The notes under the pieces: model-generated | The model's input: the letters and a program-made list of their open reading frames with translations, nothing else | The model's database searches: none | What the model was told of the DNA's origin: nothing | NCBI GenBank assembly: GCA_000226015.1 | Contig: JH154878.1 | Location: 345,414-373,167 of the forward strand | Direction of reading: 5' to 3' | Source of the DNA: Mnemiopsis leidyi | Taxonomy: Eukaryota > Ctenophora > Tentaculata > Lobata > Bolinopsidae | DNA length: 27,754 bases | Part shown: in pieces, positions 1 through 10,332 of the stretch | How positions within the stretch are numbered: the first letter of the stretch is position 1 | Layout of the letters: each line of letters begins with the position of its first letter | Translations under genes and position numbers: made by a program

Positions 1-2
1 CC

Positions 3-24
3 TCTCTCTCTCTCTCTCTCTCTC
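3..24. repeat. (CT)n microsatellite
   Basis: A pure CT dinucleotide run lies at the window edge, so its true length may be greater. A second, shorter CT run sits at about 4945-4960. Confidence 0.9.
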
Positions 25-412
25 AAAGTCTGCTACAGATTATATGGGCTGTCTTATTTCCCGCTACATCTTAACTTTTCAACTGAAGGAAAAATACGAT
101 GTTTACTTTTCAGATTTGCGAGAAGCATGGCAGGCTGAATGTGAGATTGTTCTACTAACAACACAATGTTAAAATATTTCTACAAGACGTGCGTTAATCG
201 ATTTACTGCTAGAATTTCAAGAACAGATTTTAAAGTTTAGTAAGTTTAGTAAGTGAAGTAAGTCAGCATCTTGGTTGTTGAAGGGGAGAAAAATGTTTCT
301 GTTATGACACGTGATACTGCAGCCGACAGTTACAAGTACTGTAAATCATTGGTGTCAGGGTTAAACTAGTGTCAACGGTTAAACTAGATCTTAAGTGTAC
401 GCATAGTGGCAG

Positions 413-712
413 CACAGTTTACCGACAGTGTACCAACTGTTTACCAACAGTTTACCAACACTTTACCAACACTTTACCAACAGTTTACCAACAGTTTACC
501 AACATTTTACCAACAGTTTACCAACAGTTTACCAACAGTTTACAAACAGTTTACCAACAGTTTACCAACAGTTTACCAACAGTTTACCAACTGTTTACCA
601 ACAGTTTACAAACAGTTTACCAACACTTTACCAACAGTTTACCAACTGTTTACAAACAGTTTACAAACAGTTTGCCAACAGTTTACAAACAGTTTACCAA
701 CTACTGTTTACC
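413..712 (+). repeat. 11-bp minisatellite, unit TTTACCAACAG
   Basis: About 27 head-to-tail copies of TTTACCAACAG, with variants such as TTTACAAACAG, TTTACCAACTG and TTTACCAACAC. Because 11 is not a multiple of 3 and no frame of the unit contains a stop, all three forward frames stay open and read the same 11-residue cycle (VYQQFTNSLPT) in different phase. The three overlapping open frames here are therefore a consequence of the repeat and are not taken as genes. Confidence 0.93.
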
Positions 713-824
713 AAGACAAAAAGAGCAGTAAATTTATTCGCTAATTCAGTTAGAGCTTCTTCCAGACGATAAGTATAAAGTGATGAAAGTATTCACTTCA
801 CAACACCAAATGTTTTGGATCTTA

Positions 825-880
825 GATACAATATCTCAGATACATTATCTCAGATACAATATCTCAGATACAATATCTCA
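825..880. repeat. 14-bp tandem repeat, GATACAATATCTCA x4
   Basis: Four adjacent copies, one with a single substitution (ACATT for ACAAT). Each unit contains a GATA...TATC dyad, so the array can also fold. An ATCTCAG-containing array of about 15-bp period recurs at 5079-5157. Confidence 0.9.
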
Positions 881-1021
881 GCTCCTTATATCGGGGGAAT
901 TCTCAGTTCAGACAGAATTTGCATACCACAGTTTGTAGACTTACAAACTGTACTAGCTCTCAATAATAATGATATTCCATTGTATTAGCGACCTTGGTAT
1001 ACAGGATTCTGTAATTATATA

Positions 1022-1188
1022 CGGTAATAACACTATTGGTAGTGCAATTACCATATTAATACCACGAGCTTGCGAGTGGTATTAATGCAATAAATTCACG
1101 AGCTTGCGAGTGGATTTATTGAAGTAATTTCACGAGCTTGCGAGTGGAATTACGTATGGTAATTGCAATACCAATAGTGGTATTACTG
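1022..1188. repeat. Nested inverted repeat with three hairpins sharing one loop (cloverleaf-like foldback element)
   Basis: Two 34-nt arms (1022-1055 and 1155-1188) are inverted complements with three mismatches. Between them lie three hairpins (1055-1086, 1089-1120, 1124-1153). Each has a 10-11 bp stem closed by the identical 10-nt loop gagcttgcga, flanked by CAC and GTG. The stem sequences differ outside that core but each remains self-complementary; hairpins 2 and 3 have only a T/G wobble. The whole can fold as a four-way cloverleaf. No ORF is present. It is probably a short nonautonomous foldback/MITE-type element, but a structured RNA cannot be excluded. Confidence 0.8.
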
Positions 1189-2196
1189 TATTATTCAACT
1201 GCGTTATTAATAACAGCTGGGGTAAAATGAAAAATTTCAAGTTAATATATCAAGCTCTCAAGAATTGAAAGAGGAAAAGTAAAGCGAAATCAAGCATTTT
1301 ACTAGTTTAGTCCACGTAAGGCACAGTTTTGCCCAATTGTTCACTTATCCAAACCGTTTAATATCAGGAAAATTATCAAACATTTGAGAGCCCCCTATCT
1401 TACTGATGATTTGCAAACGATAAAGTGAATGGTTTAGTTAACCCAGCCCGAATATAGTGAGAGCGTAGAGTCCCGCAACCAATAGGTAACCATGTCTACT
1501 GTCACGTGTCATCTCCCTACCAATTACAGGGAAGGAGCCCTGAGGGTCGGAGCATAGAGGCGCCTGTTAAATATGTGTCGGCAGACAGACCTAAGTTCAA
1601 GTTATCTGTTCTTTGATTTTAGTATCTGTTTTGTTTGAAAACAGAGGGCCGTATTTTGATGACGTCGTTATGTGTGCTTGTCGTTACAGGAAATAGGACG
1701 CCGACGTAGTTAGGTCATATCTCAAGATATACTGCTCAAAGTTTTGCTGTAAGTCCATAGACATAGCTTTTGACAACTAGCTAGTATACGTGATTTTGGC
1801 TAGGAAAAATTGTTCCTCACAGAGGCTTATCTAGTACAAATGCGTGATTTGGCTTTTTCTCTTCCAATTTTTGAAGTAGAGATATTTACTCGACTTTTTT
1901 TTGTCACCCCATCGAACCCTTTTGTCAACAAAAAGGTGGGCGAATTACATTTAGAATTACCTATATTGGGACTGTAGGGCCTTAAAAGACCTAAAAATGC
2001 AGAAATTTTCACAGAAAATTGGCCTGAATGTGATTTGACTTAATGTAATGTTCTCGAAAATATCAACCACATGGACCTAGATACACATTGAAACAAAATC
2101 AGAAGTTAATTTTGGCCCGCTCTGTACTTAACTTAACTGCCCAAAGCAGAAAAAATTGGTTAGAATCGCGTTTAAGGTCGATTTCGGGATATGAAT

Positions 2197-2280
2197 TAGT
2201 AATACCACTGGAGTGTAATTACTATAATGGTATTACTAAAGTAATACCACTCCAGTGGTATTACTACGGTGTAATTACTA
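2197..2280. repeat. Palindrome cluster built on AGTAATACCACT
   Basis: A perfect 12-bp stem hairpin with a 2-nt spacer lies at 2240-2265, and an imperfect copy at 2197-2224. The 11-mer at 2197-2207 also pairs perfectly with 2228-2238. The word AGTGGTATTACT (2254-2265) is identical to part of the outer arm of the 1022-1188 element, so the two are probably related. Confidence 0.75.
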
Positions 2281-2329
2281 TATTAATTTTACTCAAAAAT
2301 TAGCAAAGTAATACAACTGAAGTTGAATA

Positions 2330-4430
2330 ATACTTGTAATTACCAACACACACCAGACAACACATAAACCAACTTCACCAGATTTGAACAATGTGGACAA
2401 GTAAACAAATCATTGCATGCTTTTACCTGTAGATTATACAGAAAACATATTCATGAATATACACTTGATACATGTAAATAAACACGGTGGTCCGACTACT
2501 TTATAGCATGTCCGACGTGAGGCTCTCTACCAACTCTGCTGGAATAAGTAGTGGTAGGCGGCTCTTTTATAGCTACCCATTATCCTAAATTGTTTATTAT
2601 TACTGTAATTAGCGAAACAAGTGGAGGGGAATTATACTAAAATTATACGGAATTGTGCTGCTGTAAAGGAAATACAATAAGTTATAGAATAAGTAACATT
2701 ATAGAAAACAGTCTGCAGAGTGCCGCAAGTATATAAGCTCCAGAAAAGAATTTTCCTGAGCTCAATAAAAAGTGTACATTCTTTTTATTTCCTCAAAAGT
2801 CTACATTCCATTTTCAAAACGTTGTTCAAGGTAAAAATAATGTTCCTGGTGCATATTTTGAAAATTCCTAATATTGCATGGTAGAGATGAGAATCTCGTG
2901 CGGCAACCTATGTTTTATCTTAACCAAGGACCAGAGTAGGAGGACTGAGTTAGTTGTAAGAATACACTGGGCTGCAGAGTAGACTTAACATTTACTGTTT
3001 CTAGTGCATATTTATATGTACTTGCCTGACACGATTTAACTTTTCCAATTTTTATAGTGCTGTCACATCACGTATTATGTAGAGCTTGTTGACACTTGCA
3101 AAGTATATATCTTATTTTTAGTCTTAACTTAGCCTTAACTAAATCTAGTACCTGTGAGTTATAGCTTTGGAGAAATCATCACTTATATAAATAAATCTAA
3201 CAGGTGACACTATTGGAACACATGCAATACAGTGGCGCACATTCCATCGTGAAAATTAAAGGGAAATTGATGAGCTCATAGAGGTGTTCCGAACATTTAA
3301 CTACCCCGTAGCGAGTTTTACAATTATATTGACAGGTTACTAATGAGTGTACTTAGCGCAATAGGCATCTTTATTCCTTAACTTCGTACATAATGTTAGG
3401 AAAACCTTGACAACTTTTACAAGTTTGAGATATTGTGATATGAGGTTCGAGGTCGTGAATGAGAATTGTAATATTTAGTGAAACAATGAGGATAATGTTA
3501 CAGTAATAAATTCTGTATTTTACAGAGAAATGGGTACAATTCTTGTAACAATGGTTATTTCAGTATCCCATAAGCATGGGATAAGATGCGTGTGTACTAT
3601 AATAGTGTACTATACACTACTATAGTAAGTACCGGGGATGCTGTTGACTGACATGTTTTTGACGGGTTTATTCATTGTATAGCGTATAGCGTATATGTTC
3701 AGGTGTTTTTGTAAAACATAGACCTATGTCATGATTGTTTCAGTGTAATAAGAACACACTAGAACTAGCTAATACCTTTACAAAGTTAAACCTCAATTGG
3801 GGATTAGTGGCTTACATTAATTTTTAATTTCAGGACCACACCGTGAAATGCGTGGGCCCGGTTAAATTCCTTACATTCCAGAATTAACTCTGACCCAGAA
3901 GTTGCGGAACTAATACCAAGTAAGCGGAGAATCTCTAAAATTTAAACCGGAATTTACTATTCCATTATTTGGACAAGGTCACAGAAAATTTACGCAGTTG
4001 CTCGGTAAAGTATAAGTCCAACTTGGTACAAAATTCTTACAATGCCAAGTAAACAACAGTAATATTCCATCTTCGCTAATCCGTGATAGTCAGAGCAAGC
4101 CAGTGACATCTACTGAGTGCTGAACTCTAATTCAACCTGCAAGTTTTCAGTAGAGCGACATTGAGACAAACTGCCGGAGACTCTACGTCCGTAGGACGGG
4201 CTTACTTGGACTGTAGAACGTCAGTAGGACACATTTTTGTCAGTAGAACACATTTTTGTCATTTTCCAAAGGTCCTGGTTTATATCACGTTTAGAATGTT
4301 AGGCTTGTAGAGAGGAAGATATAGGATATCTATTACAGGAAACACACCATTATATCTATTACAAGAAAACCCCCCATAGCTACCATATATTCAGTACAGT
4401 GTGCTTAGTGCTGCCTTCGGGGTTATGATC
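2330..4430. other. Intergenic, no gene recognised
   Basis: No open frame with recognisable protein content was seen on either strand. One small dyad at 3594-3627 (a TACTATA...TATAGTA hairpin) is the only structure noted. Confidence 0.6.
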
Positions 4431-4779
4431 AGCAATGATCTCATTTCTCTTTTCAAGGTGTAACTGTAGCACAGTTAAATATTTACTATTTAGTCACACA
4501 AAATTACTCCTCCACAAAATGTTCTGTAATTGTTACACTTCACCCCTTATACCACGAAGTGTCGAGCATAAACAAACGTTATTTAGGTCAGGTCAGACCT
4601 TTAGTTACACACTGTTTAGAGGGACGTTACATGCGCCACGCTGTGAGAACTGACAACCCTACAAACCACATTCCACACACTTAATAAAAGTTGCAATATT
4701 GGAACGCTGCCAATACACTGAGCTGACGCTCTTATACTTACAGGTTTTGTAACCCCAATATAGCTTCCCTCCAGTACGG

Positions 4780-4839
4780 TGTCCAAATACAGGATCACAA
4801 CTTTTACGATGTTCAAATACAGGATCACAACTTTTACGA
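4780..4839. repeat. 30-bp direct tandem duplication
   Basis: Positions 4780-4809 and 4810-4839 differ at one base. The short open frames across it on both strands carry the repeated peptide and show no other coding sign. Confidence 0.9.
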
Positions 4840-5078
4840 GTATCTCTCTCCTAGCAGTCTGCACGTGCATACTTCACACGCAAAATAGTGTTATCTCACA
4901 ACTTACATTAAAGTGTGATGTTTTTACAAAGACACAGCTTCATCTTTCTCTCTCTCTCTCTGCACGTGTATGTAGATGCACTTCCGGTTACAATGATAAT
5001 GGTATTGTTATACATCCTTTTATAGTTGGCACAGCTAAAGTCAAGAAAGAGAATAGCAATACGTCAGACAGGGTATTT

Positions 5079-5157
5079 AGAGTATCTCAGATTAAAGTAT
5101 CTCAGTTTAGATTATCTCAGTTTAGATTATCTCGGTTAAGATTATCTCAAGTTATCT
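5079..5157. repeat. ~15-bp minisatellite with ATCTCAG core
   Basis: Five degenerate units of the form TTTAGATTATCTCAG. The ATCTCAG core is shared with the array at 825-880. Confidence 0.8.
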
Positions 5158-5267
5158 GCAGAATAATGAGGTGAGCTCCTTAAAACGTGTGTATAAAGAA
5201 ACCAAGAGAGTGTGGGTTAGGGTGACAGACAGTAATAACAACAGACAACAAACCAAGCGTCCTGCAC

Positions 5268-5301
5268 AGTGCATTGTGCATTGTGCATTGTACATTGTAC
5301 A
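5268..5301. repeat. Short repeat (GTGCATT)n
   Basis: Four to five near-copies of GTGCATT/GTACATT in tandem; no associated gene. Confidence 0.75.
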
Positions 5302-5489
5302 ACTGAATATCATGATGAAAATATTGCCCATGATCTAACTCTGAGAAATAGTTAGAGTGCCTCGCCAAAAGAACTAGATGCATCATACAACATTGAACAC
5401 ACTTATTTTAAATATTTAGGTCATATAAAACTGAACAGCGTACTTAAGTGTTGCAAACATTTTTTACTTAACATTAAAAAACTAGACAG

Positions 5490-5920
5490 TAGATATGGTT
5501 TTTCATCAGACCTCTCTGAGACGGATTCTGAGGATCAAGTGGTTTTATCACGTATCCAACGAGGAAGTGCTTAGACGTGCTGGCATCAAGCCTGTAGAAA
5601 CTTTCATCAGTGCTGCCAGACTACGCTGGTACGGTCATGTAGTGAGAATGCCGGACTACAGAATTCCGAAGTTCCTGCTAAACTGGAAGCCCAATTATGG
5701 AAAGAGGTCGAGGGGCAGACCCCGAAAGGACTGGAAGTCATGTGTACTTGAGGATGCAGCCACATTTACCGGTGTTAAGGACATCAATAACAGCAAAACC
5801 GAAGCTTTGGCTGCAAATCGGGTACAGTGGAGGAACATGTTACGCCGCCAAAGAGGTGTGTGTGATGCAGGCCACTCCAACGACTAGGAGGAGACCTCTT
5901 CAAGTACAAGTACAAGTAAG
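5490..5920 (+). mobile_element. 5'-truncated LINE, C-terminal end of reverse-transcriptase ORF2
   Basis: The open frame to 5887 encodes about 130 residues typical of the extreme C-terminus of non-LTR retrotransposon ORF2 proteins: a HQTSLRRILRIKW stretch, an RLRWYGHVVRM motif and a GKRSRGRPRKDW motif. No reverse-transcriptase catalytic core is present, so the copy is 5'-truncated at about 5490. Soon after the stop comes a short CAAGTA repeat (about 5900-5920), which fits the microsatellite 3' tail of several LINE clades. It is not a host gene. The clade is not assigned. Confidence 0.85.
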
Positions 5921-5924
5921 ATAT

Positions 5925-7615
5925 GGAGCATTTAAAGCACTCACTTATTTTACTTTTAACATTGGATTTTAGAACGGCTGGTTTTGAGCAATGAGACGAA
6001 TTTCAAGTTGTGTAGAAGTTAATTAATTAAACTTTATCATCAGCACTTTAATACAACATTGCCTCAATAGATTTATTTAATTTGTAGTGTTGAAATAGTT
6101 TAAATGATATAGTTAAGTTTTATCAACCTACTAACACTTAACCACAACACAAGCAGTACTAAATTGCTACTGTATTATGTTGCACACAAAGTTCCTGTAC
6201 ATTATACTCGCACATGCAGAGTGACTACATAACGTTACTATATTAGTATATTACATAACTGCCGTATAGCTCTGTTGGAAGTACGACGGATGTAGATCAT
6301 CACTTAAAATTCCTGGCCCATATAGCTAAAAATAGAACGTAGATTCAAAGAAGCTGAAAAAGCTGTGAAAAGAAGTTCATGTCCCACTTTTTAGTGACAC
6401 AACAGTTTTTAATCGAGATAACAGTTGAAGTACGATAGAAGAAATGATAACGTTCGAGGAAAGAAATCTGACTAAATCTGATCTGAAACTAAACTAGATA
6501 CCTACGGTCCAGGATACATTCCAACATTTGAATAATTTCCAGAGCATCCAGTCCTCAAGGTCTACGGCATTTTATGTGATCTAGGTTGCCTGCAACACAT
6601 GGTACTGTTTATTTCACGTTTAATTTATGTTTGATTATTATTCACCATACTTTATAAAACTGTACATTTTTTAAATGAATCAAATATATTTGTTGATTAT
6701 ATAACATCTTAATTTCTTTTGCAATTTGAACCTTTCCTTTCGAAATTTGAGGTACCTATTGACTTTTTTAATCGCCTATAGAGCTATAGAAACACCATGT
6801 CGAATAACACCGTGCTGGAATGTAAGGCAGTCTACAAGAAGCTGAAATGTAAACGTTTATCAAGTGCGAATCTGACTCAAATCTGATCCTTATAAAAATG
6901 TGACCTGATGTGACCCAACTTTACTTTAACAGTAAAACCTCGGGTGTAAGCGTTTTGTTGAAACCTAAACTAGCTGATCACATGTCATAATTGATACCCT
7001 AACAATGACTGGAATCTGCACATTCTTGGGTGCTACCATCGGTAAGCCTTTAGAACCTTATCATAGCAATGATGATTATTTGAAGTATTTATTGAGTGCT
7101 AACAAGTAACAGCCAGCAAAAATTATCCGGTTGGAGCCTTTTATTTTTCTATTGATAATACAAGAACGAATGAGCGGTCACTGGTTCCTATTTTGGAACT
7201 TTCCTTTCTATAATCATAATTATCAGAGGGATTTACGGTGCAAAAATCTTGAATTACTTTGAAAATTATCACCATGGCTAGTATATCATTATATTGGATG
7301 TCCCTCTGGAGTTGAAGATGGAAGGACCAAGTCTAGTAACACCTGGCATTGAGACATGGAGCAAGAATTAAGGACCTGTTCCAGACATAATCGTTCGCCG
7401 TAGCTCGGCAGTGGTTTCAAGATGAATTTTCGTGATGGAAATCGGAATATGAGGACAGCTAGAGGAGGTTAATCGATAATTAAAGGTCAGTTCGCCCAGG
7501 TGCGGGTTGTGGGGAGCGAAGATTTCAAGGATAACTCGTTCATGCAAGAAACTGTTGTTCGGGATTGTCGAACATATTTTACGGCTGCACTTAGTCTAGG
7601 CACTTATTTTTGCTT
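5925..7615. other. Intergenic, no gene recognised
   Basis: AT-rich sequence with no recognisable coding region or structured repeat. Confidence 0.55.
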
Positions 7616-7617
7616 TT

Positions 7618-7663
7618 GAACTGTTATAATGGCTTAGGATGAACTGTTATAATGGCTCAGGAT
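7618..7663. repeat. 23-bp direct duplication
   Basis: Two adjacent copies (7618-7640 and 7641-7663) with one substitution, about 170 bp upstream of the first receptor-array leader exon. Confidence 0.85.
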
Positions 7664-7829
7664 ATCCTATCTGACTATCTTTTCTTCGAGTAGAGATTTC
7701 TCGTGACGACAATAAAACAATGGGCTGGTTGCGTCAATGATCATCAGTCAATTCTGGCTATTCCTATCTTTAATATTTAGATTAACATGTTCACTCAACT
7801 ATCGCATTTCATATTTTGAATTTCAGTCG

Positions 7830-9187
7830 ATGCTGCTCAGTCTATGTGCATGGTTCTTAATTGTGAAGTTTTCTACTGGGTCAGCTTTAACATGTGGTAA
7901 GAAATAGTTGCTTGTTGCTGCAGTTTGCACACTTGCTTTTGGGACGATGAATTATAAATTTAAAAGATTCCTTGTGTTTGATTATGACATTATATTGCTT
8001 ACATATATAATGATATTTTATCATTTGTCGTAAAATTATAGACGGATTTATCGAAAAAAAATACACAAACTTTACAGGTCAGGGCGGTTGGCCAAACGTA
8101 GGTAAATTAAGTGAATTTGAATGTGATTCAGATGATTTCTCACTTCAAATCCAGACACAATCAATAACCACAAATAACGACTTACTGAGGCTATACTTGA
8201 TTAATGAAGGGGAAACATTTGACCCTGATAAAGACGCAGTTACTGAGAACCGTAACCGGCAGACATTGAGATTTATTGACATAAGGTACTCTGATCCTAT
8301 GAAGTATCTTATAGGTCACTGTTCCTCTACAAACTTGGAGACGATGACAGAGCTTGATGAGCTTCCACCGTCAGATGGAGACGACCTGATTTGGACAATA
8401 TTCAAGAGTAATACCCAGTTACTAATTCGATGCAATGGGGTACAAGTTTTAACACTGGCCTTCAACGATTCATCTATCGGTGACTGCAGAGCAAGGTGGC
8501 ATAAGCAATTCAAAAAAATTAGATTTTCTGAAAGGGATACAGCTTCAAAGTGTTGCAGGAAAATTCGCACGTGCAGTTACGAACCAAACGTCGGAGACAC
8601 ACCCAACCCCAAACTAGTGCCAGGAACAGTACTCCCAATACTAGCTGGAACAAGAGTCACACTGTACTGTGATCATGACTGGTTCACACTGACTGGAGAT
8701 TATACTCTAACTTGTAATAGTAGCGGGGATTTAACTCCTGAAACACGTCCTACATGTACAAGAGGTTAGTTGATGCATTTTCAGGATAAAGGTTTATTCA
8801 TTAAAGCATTTCCCGGAACTTTTACAAGAGACTATTTCACTTCAAGTTATCGTAAAGTCAATTTCCTAATTCCGATTAATTCCTAATAAATTCCATTGAT
8901 GATAATTTAACTTTCAGACCTAGAGATGACCTGTACACCAGTGTATTATGTGAAACAAGGAAGATCTGCAACACTGGAAGCAGTTCTCAGTAAAGCAACA
9001 ACCTGGGAACATGAAGACTGGGATATAGAGGGATATAACACCAGCAGTAGAGTGGGTAGTGAAATAGCAGGTCAGATACTTAAACACAAGATCACTAAGA
9101 TGGAAACTGTAGGAGTGTATGGATACAAAGTTATAATACAGAAACAGGGATCAAGCCAGTCTTGTGAGGGGACACTTCTTGTTTACA
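7830..9187 (+). CDS. Receptor-array unit 1: leader, D1 domain, CCP/sushi, Ig-like domain (3' end not found)
   Basis: Three exons are visible. Exon 1 (7830-7896) is an ATG plus a hydrophobic 22-residue leader ending at SALTC, preceded by TTTCAG three bases before the ATG, so an upstream noncoding exon is likely. Exon 2 (8078-8764) encodes D1, residues ~24-187, with the signature WTIFKSNTQLLIRCNG, then VLTL, a C-x-W spacing and RDTASKC. A CCP module follows (~188-249) with four cysteines (RTC, LYC, LTC, PTC) and a CDHDWF motif. Exon 3 (8918-9187) encodes a 90-residue Ig-like domain with the GVYGY motif. The three exons join in phase 1 and end at GTTAGT or GTAAG donors. The last exon also ends in phase 1 at GTAAGT, so more exons are expected (membrane anchor or tail), but none could be identified. 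It is probably secreted or on the cell surface. D1 is not assigned to a named family. Confidence 0.75.
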
Positions 9188-9594
9188 GTAAGTATAGATG
9201 ATCTATGGTAAGTAAGCTCAGCTTGAAGTTGAGTGCCGTTTTAGTTGAAATTTTTTGTCATGTTTTTGATTTTTCAAGAGGAAGACCAAAAAATACATGG
9301 GATGTATTTTTGGGTCGATTATATTTTAAATCATGTTTATGTTTTACCAACTAGAATTTAAACTAGAATTTAACATGATATTCATGTAAATATAACATAT
9401 AACAAGTACTTTTAGCATATTCGAATTTAGAGGTTAGCTACTTGACCAAACGGTGAGTACGATCACTTCAATATTGTAACTGATCAATGTTTATCAAAGT
9501 GGCGATAGCCAATTTCATCAATTGCCTTCGGCTACAGCTTACCTTATTGATTGAACTTTAAAAGATTAAAGAACTGATGCTATCATTGACATCA

Positions 9595-9625
9595 TAAAAC
9601 ATGACATCATAAAACATGAACTCCA
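9595..9625. repeat. 15-bp direct duplication
   Basis: GACATCATAAAACAT occurs twice in tandem in the spacer between array units 1 and 2. Confidence 0.85.
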
Positions 9626-9899
9626 ACTGTGTCTGTATAGTGTAAGTGATAAAGATATCACTGATAAAGTTTAATATTAGATCTGTACGCAATAGTTTAC
9701 TTGTATAGTACAGGTGGAATACCATTAAGATCTTGCTGGAGGAATCATTAACTACAAATATCGATAAAGCTAATTTGGAGATTGGAAATCGAAAGTGTCA
9801 GGTAACGATTCATTACTTATAGACCACTTAATTTTTACCCCCCCCCCCCTACCCCTGAATTGTCGTGAGACCTGTACCTCCTACTCTAACCAAGTAACA

Positions 9900-10332
9900 T
9901 CCAGTCGTTTTGAATAGAACCAAGCCTCAGAACACCTGCTTTCGTTTTTTTATCTATTTTATCTTTTTGTTCCTGTCCTACCATTTTACTGACAGGAGCA
10001 TCAATTTGTTTTGTTGAAATAACGTGCCCGAAATCAGAAAATTAACTCATCCGATTCCAACGACACCTGCTTTTAAAATTGATTATTTTAGATTTACAGC
10101 ATTTCACGGTTCAGTAGCTGCCAGTCTTCCTTGCTTAAAAGTTGTGAGTTACCAATGTTCTTTTACAGTATTTTTGTTGGGAGTATTTCAGTTTACCTGC
10201 AAAGCTGCACCTTTTAAATATCAAGCAATGGTCCTTTTAAAGCAAATATTATTTTGCCTGCACAGTGATTTCAGTTATCATGATCACAGTCCAGTTACAA
10301 ATATACCCTCTAAACCAGTATAACTCCAGTTA
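9900..10332 (+). promoter_or_regulatory. Conserved 5' flank of unit 2, shared with unit 3
   Basis: Blocks here align by eye with the flank of unit 3, for example 10027-10150 with 13897-14010 (shared AGAAAATTAAC, CGACACCTG and GTAGCTG words) and about 9915-9970 with 13170-13230. The duplication unit therefore included the upstream region, presumably promoter and 5' UTR exon. An open frame at 10024-10323 is not kept in the unit 3 copy, so it is not called a gene. Confidence 0.5.

Noticed and set aside
369..772. Three overlapping forward open frames of 112-120 residues
   Set aside because: They are products of the stop-free 11-bp minisatellite and encode only its repeat peptide.
1440..1640. GC-richer patch with possible SINE or LTR-like look
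   Set aside because: No A/B box, TIR, terminal repeat or tail could be identified, so no element is called.
1827..2012. Minus-strand 61-residue open frame
   Set aside because: No recognisable domain, biased composition or splice context; length is ordinary for chance.
2088..2303. Forward 71-residue open frame
   Set aside because: Its second half is translated palindrome repeat (2197-2280); no protein-like signal.
4435..5386. Several 68-131 residue open frames on both strands
   Set aside because: They run across the 30-bp duplication, the CT run and minisatellites, and show no family similarity.
5695..5972. Open frames on both strands overlapping the LINE tail
   Set aside because: Shadow frames of the LINE ORF2 C-terminus at 5490-5887.
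10024..10323. Forward 99-residue open frame upstream of unit 2
   Set aside because: The homologous flank of unit 3 does not keep the frame; it is duplicated 5' flank.
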